A DNA stretch of 64,000 nt, taken from positions 2,573,501-2,637,500 of the forward strand of contig NZ_AP014879.1 in NCBI RefSeq assembly GCF_002355735.1, read 5' to 3'. Made by a program: the position numbers and the translations under genes. Source of the DNA: Sulfuricaulis limicola (lineage in GTDB: Bacteria > Pseudomonadota > Gammaproteobacteria > Acidiferrobacterales > Sulfurifustaceae). This document shows, in pieces, positions 10,463-18,711 of the stretch (position 1 is its first letter; each line of letters opens with the position of its first letter). The notes beneath the pieces were generated by a model. It saw only the letters and a list, made by a program, of their open reading frames with translations. It searched no databases and was not told the DNA's origin.

Positions 10463-12715
10463 ATGCCTCGTTGCCGCCTGATTCGCGCCGCCCTGTGCCT
10501 GATTGTTGTCACGGGCGCGGGCTTGGCTTCGACGGTGCGGGCCGGAGACACGGCACCCTGCCCGGAGCGCCCGCCACGGCTACCCGCCGCGGCGCGGCCT
10601 GGCATCGCGGTGACGGAAAATCCGCCGGCGGAGCTGTACGCCCGGGAACTGCGCCTGACAGGCGAAGGTGTCAGTGAATTCACCGGCGACGTGGAGCTGC
10701 GGCGCGACGGCCAGTCCCTCAGCGCCGACTACCTGCGTCACGACAAGGGCAGCAGCATGATCGACGCCACCGGCAACGTCACGTTCAAGGACACCTCCGG
10801 CCTGAGCTACCAGACCCAGGACACGCACATCAATCTGGGTTCGCGCACCGGTTACAGCGGCGCCGGCAGTTTTCGCTTTGAAGACGGTAGCGCCCGCGGT
10901 GACGCCGAGCGCATCGACTTCGAAGGCCCGGAATTCACGCGTTTCACGCGGGTGCGTTACACCACCTGCGCGCCGGGCCAGGACGACTGGTTTCTCAAGA
11001 TGAAGGAGCTCGAGCTCGACACCGAAGAGGACATCGGTACCGCCCACCACACCTCCATCAACTTTTATGGCGTGCCGGTGTTTTATCTGCCCTATCTCAG
11101 TTTTCCGATTTCCGATGAGCGCAAATCCGGCTTTCTGATACCGCGCCTGGGTCACGCCAGCAATCGGGGCCTCGAAATTGACACGCCCTACTATATCAAT
11201 CTCGCCCCCGATTACGATGACACCCTGACGCCCCAATACATGTCCAGGCGCGGACTGATGCTGCAAAACGAATTCCGTTATCTCACCCCGCGCTCTCATG
11301 GCACGCTGCAACTGGAGACCCTGCAAAACGACAGGCTCGCCAATGGCGACGACCGCGCGGCGGGCATCTACCAGCACACGACGGCCTTCAGTCCCCGGTG
11401 GTCCGGTTACGTGGATGTGCGCGGCGTGTCGGACAAACAGTATTTCGACGACTTCCGCGACGATCTGGGCGTCACCAGCCAGACCCATCTGCCGCAGAAC
11501 GCCGAGCTGGCTTATCACGGCCCGGTATGGAATTTCAGCGCCCGTGCCGCCGACTACCAAACCATCGACCGTTCCATCGTGCCCGCGGATCGTCCCTACG
11601 CACGGTTGCCCGAGTTCAATCTTTCACTTAACCGTCCGGTCGAATCCAATCGTCTCAATTATTCTTTCGAAAGCGAACTGGTGAGCTTCGAGCGCGACGC
11701 CAGTCTTACCGGCGAGCGCCTGAATCTGAGCCCGTCGGTGAGCCTCCCGTTATCCAACAGCTACGCCTTTCTGACTCCGATGATCGGGCTGCGACACATC
11801 GCCTACCGTCTCTCCAGCGTGCCGGATGCCACCCCGGCGCTGACGCGCGGCGTATTCAGTCTCGACAGCGGGCTCATCTTCGAGCGCGACTCGCGCTGGA
11901 GCGAACGCCTGTTCACGCAGACATTCGAGCCGCGCCTGTACTACCTCTACGTCCCCGGCAAAAACCAGGACGCCCTGCCGAACTTCGACACCGGCGTGCC
12001 CGACTTCAGTTTCTACAACCTGTTCCGTGACAACCGTTTCGTCGGTGGCGACCGCATCGGGGACGCCAACCAGATCACCGTCGCCGCCACCACGCGTTTC
12101 ATCGATCAGCAGGACGGCGTCGAGCGGGCGCGCGCCAGCCTGGGACGGATTTATTACCTCGCCGACAGGGAGGTCAACCTGCCGGCGGCCACCAGCGGCA
12201 CCGATGCCTCGGACATCGTGGCCGAATTCACGGCGACGCTCGCCAGCCACTGGCATGTGCGCAGCAGCGCCCAATGGAATCGCGAGGACAACTACACCCA
12301 GAAATACGGCTATTACCTGCAATACAATCCGGCGAAAGACCGCATCGTGAATCTCGGCCGGCGCTACTCACGCGGCGAACTGGAACAGACCGACATCTCC
12401 GCGGAATGGCCCTTCGCCGCGCGCTGGACCTTCCGTGGCCGCTCGCTTTACTCCCAGGAAAGCAACCGCAACCTGGAGAGCTATGCCGGCGTGCAATACA
12501 ACGCGTGTTGCTGGGCACTGCGCCTGATGGCAAGGCGTCGACTGGAGGTGGATGCGCTGAACAGCAATACCGCCACCGAACAATTTTCCATCATGGTTCA
12601 ACTTGAGCTGACCGGCCTCTCGCGACTCGGGCATATGCCGGGCAGCCCGCTGAGCGAAAGCGTGTTTTCCTTCGCGTCGCCGATGGCCGCTCCTCGGGCT
12701 TCCGGCGCGCCCTAG
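10463..12715 (+). CDS. lptD: LPS-assembly outer-membrane protein LptD
   Basis: 750 residues. A signal peptide occupies residues 1-27 (ending VRAG). An OstA/LptA-like N-terminal domain follows (LSADYLRHD, then DATGNVTFKDTSGLSYQT), then a long C-terminal beta-barrel. LptD with LptE inserts lipopolysaccharide into the outer leaflet. The Cys-Cys pair of the barrel end (YNACCWALR) matches the conserved cysteines that form disulfides to the N-terminal domain, and GQDDWF and YLPYLSFPISDERKSGF are family-typical. It heads the conserved lptD-surA-pdxA-rsmA series. Confidence 0.96.
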   Translation: MPRCRLIRAALCLIVVTGAGLASTVRAGDTAPCPERPPRLPAAARPGIAVTENPPAELYARELRLTGEGVSEFTGDVELRRDGQSLSADYLRHDKGSSMIDATGNVTFKDTSGLSYQTQDTHINLGSRTGYSGAGSFRFEDGSARGDAERIDFEGPEFTRFTRVRYTTCAPGQDDWFLKMKELELDTEEDIGTAHHTSINFYGVPVFYLPYLSFPISDERKSGFLIPRLGHASNRGLEIDTPYYINLAPDYDDTLTPQYMSRRGLMLQNEFRYLTPRSHGTLQLETLQNDRLANGDDRAAGIYQHTTAFSPRWSGYVDVRGVSDKQYFDDFRDDLGVTSQTHLPQNAELAYHGPVWNFSARAADYQTIDRSIVPADRPYARLPEFNLSLNRPVESNRLNYSFESELVSFERDASLTGERLNLSPSVSLPLSNSYAFLTPMIGLRHIAYRLSSVPDATPALTRGVFSLDSGLIFERDSRWSERLFTQTFEPRLYYLYVPGKNQDALPNFDTGVPDFSFYNLFRDNRFVGGDRIGDANQITVAATTRFIDQQDGVERARASLGRIYYLADREVNLPAATSGTDASDIVAEFTATLASHWHVRSSAQWNREDNYTQKYGYYLQYNPAKDRIVNLGRRYSRGELEQTDISAEWPFAARWTFRGRSLYSQESNRNLESYAGVQYNACCWALRLMARRRLEVDALNSNTATEQFSIMVQLELTGLSRLGHMPGSPLSESVFSFASPMAAPRASGAP

Positions 12716-12826
12716 TGCGTCCCCGGCTTCGTCAGTGGCGCGCCCCGGCACCCTGGATCGTGTTATCCTAGCGCGCTCGAACTCCGGCGCCTGCGCGCTG
12801 TCCACGGAATACCCGGATACAAAATC

Positions 12827-14152
12827 ATGCATGCCTTCCTCAAATCCGCCGCGCTCGGCATGGCGCTGACAGTCCTGATGCTGTCGCTGCCATCCGCCCT
12901 GGCGACGGCCGCGGCGCAGCGCGTCAGCGACATCGATCGCATCGTGGTGGTCGTCAACGACGATGTCATCACCGAGAGCGAACTCATCCAGCGGCTGCGC
13001 GAGACCCGCAAGCAGCTGGAGATGGAGAAAATCAGCGCGCCGCCGGATGCGGCGCTGCGCAAACAGCTGCTCGAACGGATGGTGCTGGAGCGTTTGCAGC
13101 TGCAACTCGCCGCCCAGAGCGGCATCCGCATCAGCGAATCCGACGTGGACCGGGCCTTTGAAACCGTGGCGCTGCGCAACAAGCTGGGCGTCGAGGAATT
13201 CCGCAAGGTCCTGGCGCAGAAGGGCATGGACGTCGCGGCTTACCGCAACCAGCTGCGCGACCAGATGACCATCCAGCAGTTGCTCGAACGCGAGATCAGC
13301 AACCGCATCACCGTCACCGACAACGAGGTCGAGAATTTCCTGGAAAATCCCCAGAGCCGCGCCGACATGGACGTGACCTATCAGTTGTCGCATATCCTGA
13401 TCGGCATTCCCGAAGCGGCCTCGCCCGAGGCGATCCAGGCGGCCCGGAAACGCGCCGAGGATATTCACCGCCAGCTCGCCGGGGGCGCCAATTTCGAGCA
13501 GACCGCCGTGAGCCAGTCCCAGGGCGCGGACGCCCTCAAGGGCGGCAATCTCGGCTGGAAGAAGGCGGGCGAGCTCCCGGAACTGTTCCTGGCCACGATC
13601 AAAAACATGGCGGTTGGCAGCGTCAGCGAGATCCTGCGCAGCCCCAACGGTTTCCATATTCTCAAACTGAACGGCAAGCGCGGCGGCGACCAGGCGGAGG
13701 CCGTGACCCAGACCCACGTGCGCCACATCCTGCTGAAACCGAGCGAAATCCAGTCGCTGGACGATGCCCGCCAGAAATTATCGGGGCTGCGCGAACGTAT
13801 CGAGAACGGCGAGGACTTCGCCGCGCTGGCGCGCGCGCATTCCGACGACACCGGTTCCGCCGCCAACGGCGGCGATCTGGGCTGGGCCAATCCCGGCCAG
13901 ATGGTTCCGGAGTTCGAGAAGGCCATGAACGCGCTCCAGCCGAACCAGTTGAGCCAGCCCGTGAAAACCCCTTTCGGCCTGCATCTCATCCAGGTGCTCG
14001 GCCGGCGCAGCCACGACGTGACCCAGGAACGCGAGTTCGCCGCGGCGCGCCAGCAGATCCATGCGCGCAAGGCGGACGAACGCTACGAACAATGGGCGCG
14101 CCAGCTGCGCAACGAGGCCTTCGTCGAGTATCTGCTGGAAGAAGTCAATTAG
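12827..14152 (+). CDS. surA: Periplasmic chaperone / peptidyl-prolyl isomerase SurA
   Basis: 441 residues with a signal peptide ending near residue 26 (ALATAAA). The N-terminal chaperone module begins with DRIVVVVNDDVITESEL. Two parvulin domains follow: the first around residues 185-285 (QLSHILIGIP, then GGNLGWKKAGELPELF) and the second around 297-397 (THVRHILLKPS, then GGDLGWANPGQMVPEF). SurA escorts unfolded outer-membrane proteins, including LptD encoded just upstream, to the BAM complex. The 111-bp gap to lptD lacks an obvious terminator. Confidence 0.96.
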   Translation: MHAFLKSAALGMALTVLMLSLPSALATAAAQRVSDIDRIVVVVNDDVITESELIQRLRETRKQLEMEKISAPPDAALRKQLLERMVLERLQLQLAAQSGIRISESDVDRAFETVALRNKLGVEEFRKVLAQKGMDVAAYRNQLRDQMTIQQLLEREISNRITVTDNEVENFLENPQSRADMDVTYQLSHILIGIPEAASPEAIQAARKRAEDIHRQLAGGANFEQTAVSQSQGADALKGGNLGWKKAGELPELFLATIKNMAVGSVSEILRSPNGFHILKLNGKRGGDQAEAVTQTHVRHILLKPSEIQSLDDARQKLSGLRERIENGEDFAALARAHSDDTGSAANGGDLGWANPGQMVPEFEKAMNALQPNQLSQPVKTPFGLHLIQVLGRRSHDVTQEREFAAARQQIHARKADERYEQWARQLRNEAFVEYLLEEVN

Positions 14153-14154
14153 CG

Positions 14155-14254
14155 CACCGCAAAGGCGCAAAGAGCGCAAAGGAATTAAGAGGAAGAGTTA
14201 AAAAAGCTTTTTCCAGCAATTCTTTTTCTTTGCGTCCTTCGCGTCTTTGCGGTG
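14155..14254. repeat. Inverted tandem-word element, CGCAAAG type
   Basis: The left arm (14155-14181) reads CACCGCAAAG, GCGCAAAGA, GCGCAAAG: imperfect tandem repeats of an 8-11-bp word. The right arm (14228-14254) is its inverted copy, ending GCGTCTTTGCGGTG. The AT-rich middle is about 45 bp. It can fold as one long hairpin between surA and pdxA. Its right end covers the GTG at 14252, an argument for starting pdxA later. Confidence 0.75.
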
Positions 14255-14266
14255 AAATCCTCAGTT

Positions 14267-15238
14267 ATGTCTATCCCCGTCATTGCCCTCACCCCCGGCG
14301 AACCCGCCGGCGTCGGACCCGACCTGGCGATCCAGCTCGCGCAGCGGCCGCCGGCCTGCGCGCTGGTGCTGATCGCCGATCCCGCGTTGCTGGCGGAGCG
14401 TGCACAGCAGCTGCATCTGCCATTTGCCGCGGGTGAATGGAAAGGCCGCAAGTCCGCCGGTCAGGGCGTGTACGTGCTGCCGGTCCAAACCGCACGGCCC
14501 GTCAGCGCCGGACGGCTCGACACGGCCAATGCGCCCTATGTCATCGAGACACTAAAATCCGCAGTCGCCGGCTGCACGAGCGGCGAATTCGACGCGCTGG
14601 TCACCGGACCGGTGCACAAGGGCAGCATCAACGATGCTGGCATTGCCTTCACGGGACACACCGAAATCCTGGCGAAACTGAGCGGTGCGGTGCAGCCAGT
14701 GATGATGCTGGCGGCCCCCGGCCTGCGCGTGGCGCTTGCCACCATCCATCTACCACTGTCCGCCGTGCCACGCGCCATCACACGCGAACGCCTCACGGCG
14801 GTGATTGAGGTGCTGCACGCCGACCTCAAGCACAAATTCGGCATTGCCGATCCGGTCATTCTCGTTTGCGGACTCAACCCGCACGCCGGGGAATCCGGCC
14901 ATCTCGGGCGCGAGGAAATCGAGGTGATCGAACCGGTGATCAAATCCCTTGCCGCCCGGGGCCTGCGCCTGCGCGGCCCGGTGCCGGCCGACACCGCGTT
15001 CATTCCCTCCCAGTTGCAGGGCGTGGACGCGGTGCTGGCCATGTATCACGACCAGGGCCTGCCGGTGCTGAAGCATCATGACTTCGCGCACGCCGTGAAC
15101 GTCACGCTGGGCCTGCCGTTCGTGCGCACCTCGGTGGATCACGGCACGGCGCTGGAACTCGCCGGAACCGGGCGCGCCGACCTCTCCAGCCTGGTCGCCG
15201 CGATCGAAATGGCTATAAAACTTGTAAAGAAAAAATAG
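14267..15238 (+). CDS. pdxA: 4-hydroxythreonine-4-phosphate dehydrogenase
   Basis: 323 residues from the ATG at 14267; an in-frame GTG at 14252 lies inside a repeat element and is less likely. The enzyme oxidises 4-phosphohydroxy-L-threonine in the DXP-dependent route to pyridoxal phosphate. Hallmarks are [12 protein letters not shown] at the N-terminus, [14 protein letters not shown] with FTGHTE, and the metal-binding histidines around [15 protein letters not shown]. Its place after surA and before rsmA matches the E. coli order. Confidence 0.95.
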   Translation: MSIPVIALTPGEPAGVGPDLAIQLAQRPPACALVLIADPALLAERAQQLHLPFAAGEWKGRKSAGQGVYVLPVQTARPVSAGRLDTANAPYVIETLKSAVAGCTSGEFDALVTGPVHKGSINDAGIAFTGHTEILAKLSGAVQPVMMLAAPGLRVALATIHLPLSAVPRAITRERLTAVIEVLHADLKHKFGIADPVILVCGLNPHAGESGHLGREEIEVIEPVIKSLAARGLRLRGPVPADTAFIPSQLQGVDAVLAMYHDQGLPVLKHHDFAHAVNVTLGLPFVRTSVDHGTALELAGTGRADLSSLVAAIEMAIKLVKKK

Positions 15239-15322
15239 ACAGGATTCACGGGACTAACAGGATTTTGAAAAACAAACTAATGTGACTTCTGTTCTAATCC
15301 TGTAAATCCTGTTAATCCTGTC
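15238..15322. repeat. Inverted tandem-word element, ACAGGATT type
   Basis: The left arm GACAGGATTCAC then AACAGGATT (15238-15265) faces a right arm AATCCTGTAAATCCTGTTAATCCTGTC (15296-15322) made of three tandem 9-10-bp words. The centre is AT-rich. The terminal words are the same as in the larger elements at 38712-38971 and 43197-43535, so this is probably a minimal member of that family. It lies between pdxA and rsmA. Confidence 0.75.
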
Positions 15323-15331
15323 CATTCTCTT

Positions 15332-16114
15332 ATGCTTCATCCAAAAAAACGTTTCGGCCAGCATTTCCTGCATGACCGCAACGTCATCGGCCGCATCGTC
15401 GCGACGCTGGCGCCGCGGCCCGGGGATCACATCGTCGAGATCGGCCCGGGCAAGGGCGCGCTCACGCGCGAGCTGGCCGCGCACCTGCCCCATTTCGATG
15501 CCGTGGAACTCGACCGCGACCTGCTGGCGCATTTGCATGCGACCATTCCCGCCGGCAAGCTCACGCTGCACGGCGCCGATGCGCTGAAATACGATTTCTG
15601 CCAGCTCATGCAGCAAGACCGCAAGCTGCGCCTCGTCGGCAACCTGCCCTACAACATCTCCACGCCCCTGCTGTTCCACCTGCTGGACCAGGCCGGCTGC
15701 ATCCAGGACATGCTGTTCATGCTGCAAAAGGAAGTGGTGCAGCGCCTGGCCGCCGCGCCCGGCGGCAAGGATTACGGCCGGCTGTCGGTGATGATCCAGT
15801 ATCGCTGCGCGGTGGAAAAACTGTTCGATGTCGCGCCCGGCTCCTTCACACCGCCGCCGAAGGTGGATTCAAGCGTGGTGCGCCTGGTCCCCCATGCAAA
15901 ACCGCCCGTGGCCGTCAACGACGAGGCCCAGTTCGCCAAGGTGGTGCGCGCCGCCTTCGCCAGTCGCCGCAAGACCCTGCGTAACAACATGAAGGGCTTG
16001 CTCAGCGCCGAGGACATGACAGCGCTGGGCATTGATCCCACCCGGCGCGCCGAAACGCTCACGCTCATGGAGTTTGCCGCGCTGAGCAATGAAATTTCCC
16101 TACTGTCGGCTTGA
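15332..16114 (+). CDS. rsmA: 16S rRNA dimethyladenosine transferase
   Basis: 260 residues, full family length. RsmA (KsgA) dimethylates two adjacent adenosines in the 3'-terminal hairpin of 16S rRNA. Hallmarks are the N-terminal KKRFGQHFLHD, SAM-binding IVEIGPGKGALT, the acidic residue of VELDRDL, and the catalytic NLPYNIS. The C-terminal domain ends at a TGA at 16112. It closes the lptD-surA-pdxA-rsmA series; apaG and apaH, which follow in E. coli, are absent. Confidence 0.96.
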   Translation: MLHPKKRFGQHFLHDRNVIGRIVATLAPRPGDHIVEIGPGKGALTRELAAHLPHFDAVELDRDLLAHLHATIPAGKLTLHGADALKYDFCQLMQQDRKLRLVGNLPYNISTPLLFHLLDQAGCIQDMLFMLQKEVVQRLAAAPGGKDYGRLSVMIQYRCAVEKLFDVAPGSFTPPPKVDSSVVRLVPHAKPPVAVNDEAQFAKVVRAAFASRRKTLRNNMKGLLSAEDMTALGIDPTRRAETLTLMEFAALSNEISLLSA

Positions 16115-16354
16115 TGGCGTATGTCGTGTTTGTATTTTTGATTCAGGTCGCGATAAAAAATACTAACTCATTGAAAAAATATATATATTAAAATCATACG
16201 ATACCGCTATACAGTTACCGTTATAGACTACTTGTCGCTTTGTAAGCGGCGCTCAGGCCATCCAGTTGGTTTTAGTTAGGCATATATCTGCGATACGTGC
16301 AATTTCTTGGATTCGAAACTCTTATTCAATAAATAAATTAAGGAGGAGACGAGC

Positions 16355-17047
16355 ATGCTTACAAATAAATCCTTATCAAGATCGTTTATTTTTCTGTTAG
16401 GACTGTTGGCGGTGCCGTGCGCCAAAGCTGCGCCCGTAACATTTGGATTTACTGGGTTCGTCTATGAAGTTATTGATCCACTGTTGGCGAACCGCTTCTC
16501 GGAGAATCAAGCTGTTTCAGGCTCATACACGTTTGAGTCAACCGCCCTGGCTACTTACCCTAATATATCCAACCCTAACGTTGTGGATTACCCCGGATTG
16601 TTAAATATCTCTCTGACGATTGGGGATTACACCGCAACGTACAACCCCTCGTCATTTCCGGGGATGATTAGAATTGTCAACGACCTCACTGGTTGGGGTG
16701 ATTCATACGAGGTATGGGCGGGTATGAGCGGTGCCAGTATTGGAGGAATTCCGCCCAGTTTTTTTGTCACTGCCATGAATGATTGGACCGGAATGGCGCT
16801 GTCATCGTTGGCACTGCCCGTAGACGCCTCACAATTGGCATCCTTTGACAATCAACAATTCCAGTTAATATTTACGGAGTACGTCGATCCGCTCACCATG
16901 ATTGATCATGTCCTTGATGGCGAGATTACCTCGATAACAACAAGCGTTGTTCCGCTTCCCGGTGCTCTGCTGTTGTTCGTGTCGGGCTTATTCGTATCGT
17001 TTGGTTCATTTGGTTTTTTGAAGAAACGACGCAGGCATCAAGCCTAA
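16355..17047 (+). CDS. Secreted protein with VPLPA/PEP-CTERM-type sorting tail
   Basis: 230 residues. An N-terminal signal peptide (about 1-25, ending AKA) leads a beta-rich body without recognised domain. The C-terminus has the tripartite form of an exosortase substrate: VVPLPGALLLF, a hydrophobic segment of about 18 residues, then the basic KKRRRH. This matches the VPLPA-CTERM variant of PEP-CTERM signals, which are processed by an exosortase and linked to exopolysaccharide producers. No exosortase gene lies in this window. The gene and its 240-bp upstream region are clearly more AT-rich than the neighbours, suggesting later acquisition. The start has AAGGAGGAG upstream. The function of the body is unknown. 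Confidence 0.75.
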   Translation: MLTNKSLSRSFIFLLGLLAVPCAKAAPVTFGFTGFVYEVIDPLLANRFSENQAVSGSYTFESTALATYPNISNPNVVDYPGLLNISLTIGDYTATYNPSSFPGMIRIVNDLTGWGDSYEVWAGMSGASIGGIPPSFFVTAMNDWTGMALSSLALPVDASQLASFDNQQFQLIFTEYVDPLTMIDHVLDGEITSITTSVVPLPGALLLFVSGLFVSFGSFGFLKKRRRHQA

Positions 17048-17061
17048 CCTGCTGCTCGGAC

Positions 17062-17108
17062 TAAAACGGGACGGAGGGATTAAACTTTAATCCCTCCGTC
17101 CCGTTTTA
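17062..17108. terminator. Bidirectional terminator (47-bp palindrome)
   Basis: TAAAACGGGACGGAGGGATTAAA at 17062-17084 is repeated exactly inverted at 17086-17108, with a single central C. A and T tracts at the ends give a U-tract on both strands. It separates the convergent CTERM gene and plsC. Its last three bases are the plsC stop codon, so the stop is inside the terminator stem. Confidence 0.85.
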
Positions 17109-17816
17109 GGACCTCTCCAACTCCACCATCCTGCCCTCGATCCACTCCTCCACCTGCTTGATGATCTCCTCGGCCTTGCGGCCGCGCGGGTTGATCGTGG
17201 GGCCGATGACCACGCGCACGGTGCCGGGCTTTTTCAGGAAGCCGCGACGCAACCAGAACGAGCCGGCGTTGTGCGCCACCGGCACCACCGGGTAGCCGGT
17301 CTCGGCGGCAAGGATGGCGCCGCCCATGGCGTAGCGCTTGCGCGTCCCCGGCGCCACGCGCGTGCCCTCCGGGAACACCACCACCCAGATGCCGGATTGC
17401 AGGCGCTCGCGCCCCTGCGTGACCACCGCCTCCACCGCCTTGCGCCCGGCGCCGCGGTCAATGGCGATGGGGCGCGTCAGCGCCAGCGCCCAGCCGAACA
17501 GCGGGATCCACATCAGCTCGCGCTTGAGCACCCAGGTCTGGGCCGGAAAGATCTGCTGGAACGCGATGGTCTCCCACGCCGACTGGTGCTTGGACAGGAG
17601 AATCGCCGCGCCCGGCGGCAGGTGTTCGAGGCCTTCCACGCGGTAATCGAGGCGGCACAGGGTTTTCAGCAGGAACACCTGGAACCGCGCCCACTGACTG
17701 ATGAGGCGGTAGCGCAGCGGGTAGGGCAGTAGCGCGGTCGGCAGCATCAGCGGCGCGTAGATCAGCACCGAAACGAACATCACCAGGTTGAACAGCAGGG
17801 AGCGGAGGGCGATCAA
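17106..17816 (-). CDS. plsC: 1-acyl-sn-glycerol-3-phosphate acyltransferase-like protein
   Basis: About 236 residues. I start at the TTG at 17816, one base after the gmhB stop; the frame is open further upstream but that part only shadows gmhB. An N-terminal membrane segment (about residues 5-25) is followed by the acyltransferase motif LSKHQSAWET (the HxxxxD-type site, here with Glu-Thr after Trp and no Asp) and the phosphate-binding VFPEGTRVAPG. PlsC-type enzymes transfer an acyl chain to lysophosphatidate at the inner membrane; some paralogues act on other lipids. It is the last gene of the glyQ-glyS-mazG-gmhB-plsC run. Confidence 0.88.
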   Translation of the reverse strand: MIALRSLLFNLVMFVSVLIYAPLMLPTALLPYPLRYRLISQWARFQVFLLKTLCRLDYRVEGLEHLPPGAAILLSKHQSAWETIAFQQIFPAQTWVLKRELMWIPLFGWALALTRPIAIDRGAGRKAVEAVVTQGRERLQSGIWVVVFPEGTRVAPGTRKRYAMGGAILAAETGYPVVPVAHNAGSFWLRRGFLKKPGTVRVVIGPTINPRGRKAEEIIKQVEEWIEGRMVELERS

Positions 17817-17817
17817 G

Positions 17818-18369
17818 TCAGTTCGCGGGCAGTTTGCCGGTGAGAAAGGCGTCGGTGAACGCGGCCAGGTCGTCGAACACCGGAACGTCCGTGAGCGCCT
17901 TGCTCTTCTTGAGGGTGCGCTTGCCCTTGCCGGTGCGCACCAGCACCGGTCGTGCCGAGACCAGGCGCGCCGCCGCCACGTCACGCTCGCTGTCGCCAAC
18001 GGCGTACACGCCGTTCAGGTTCACCTTGAGACGTTCGGCGATCTCCTCGAACAGGCCCGGCTGCGGCTTGCGGCAGCCGCAGTTGTCCTCAGGCTTGTGC
18101 GGACAGAAGAAAATCGCGTCAATCTCGCCGCCCTTGGCGCGCACCGCCTCGAGCATGCGCGCGTGGATGCGCCCGAGCGTATTCATGTCGAACAGCCCCC
18201 GGCCGACGCCGGACTGGTTGGTGGCGAGGATGACCTTGTAGCCCTCGCGATGCAGGCGCGCGATGGCCTCGAGGCTGCCCGGGATCGGCACCCATTCCTC
18301 GGGCGACTTGATGTAGTCGTCCGAGTCGTGGTTGATGACGCCGTCGCGGTCGAGGATGACGAGCTTCAT
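17818..18369 (-). CDS. gmhB: D-glycero-beta-D-manno-heptose 1,7-bisphosphate 7-phosphatase
   Basis: 183-residue HAD-superfamily phosphatase with the nucleophile motif ILDRDGVIN, the motif II region LATNQSGVGRG, and the zinc-binding loop CPHKPEDNCGCRKPQPG. GmhB makes heptose-1-phosphate for ADP-heptose and the LPS inner core. It begins 2 bp after the MazG-like gene and is followed at once by plsC, so the three are probably co-translated. Linkage with glyQS and plsC is common in gammaproteobacteria. Confidence 0.93.
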   Translation of the reverse strand: MKLVILDRDGVINHDSDDYIKSPEEWVPIPGSLEAIARLHREGYKVILATNQSGVGRGLFDMNTLGRIHARMLEAVRAKGGEIDAIFFCPHKPEDNCGCRKPQPGLFEEIAERLKVNLNGVYAVGDSERDVAAARLVSARPVLVRTGKGKRTLKKSKALTDVPVFDDLAAFTDAFLTGKLPAN

Positions 18370-18371
18370 AA

Positions 18372-18707
18372 CTATTCTTTGAACTCCGACACCCGGATGC
18401 GGCCGTTGATCATGCGCGATTTACGGCTCTGCACCTTTTGCATCTTGTCCCAGAACGCCTGTTTGAGGTCGAAATCCGCGGCGATGGCGGTGCCGAGCAG
18501 CAGAATCAACAGGTCGGCGCATTCCTCGGCCAGATGCTCCTTCGATTTGCCCTTGGTCACGCAGGCGGAGATCTCTCCCAGTTCTTCCGTCATGAGCGCC
18601 ACGCGATAGGCCAGTTCTTCGCCGCCGGTTTCGCGGAAACGGTGCTTGTCGTGAAAGGCCTGCACCGTGGCGAGCATGTCCTGGTAGGAATCCCTGTTCA
18701 TCGACAT
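18372..18707 (-). CDS. MazG-like nucleotide pyrophosphohydrolase
   Basis: 111 residues, a single all-alpha MazG/dUTPase-type domain. The metal-binding acidic motifs are EELGE (about residues 41-45) and EECADLL (about 60-66). Small proteins of this type hydrolyse non-canonical or excess NTPs to NMP and pyrophosphate; the substrate is not readable here. The start has GAGG a few bases upstream. Its insertion between glyS and gmhB, 4 bp after glyS and 2 bp before gmhB, indicates an operon. Confidence 0.82.
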   Translation of the reverse strand: MSMNRDSYQDMLATVQAFHDKHRFRETGGEELAYRVALMTEELGEISACVTKGKSKEHLAEECADLLILLLGTAIAADFDLKQAFWDKMQKVQSRKSRMINGRIRVSEFKE

Positions 18708-18711
18708 ATCC

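Noticed and set aside
12368-13726. 452-codon open frame on the minus strand
   Set aside because: Antisense across the lptD end and surA; no recognisable domain or ribosome-binding site.
17817-17999. Longer N-terminus for plsC
   Set aside because: This part lies over gmhB in another frame and is a low-complexity Arg/Ser/Pro shadow; PlsC starts with the hydrophobic helix after the TTG at 17816.
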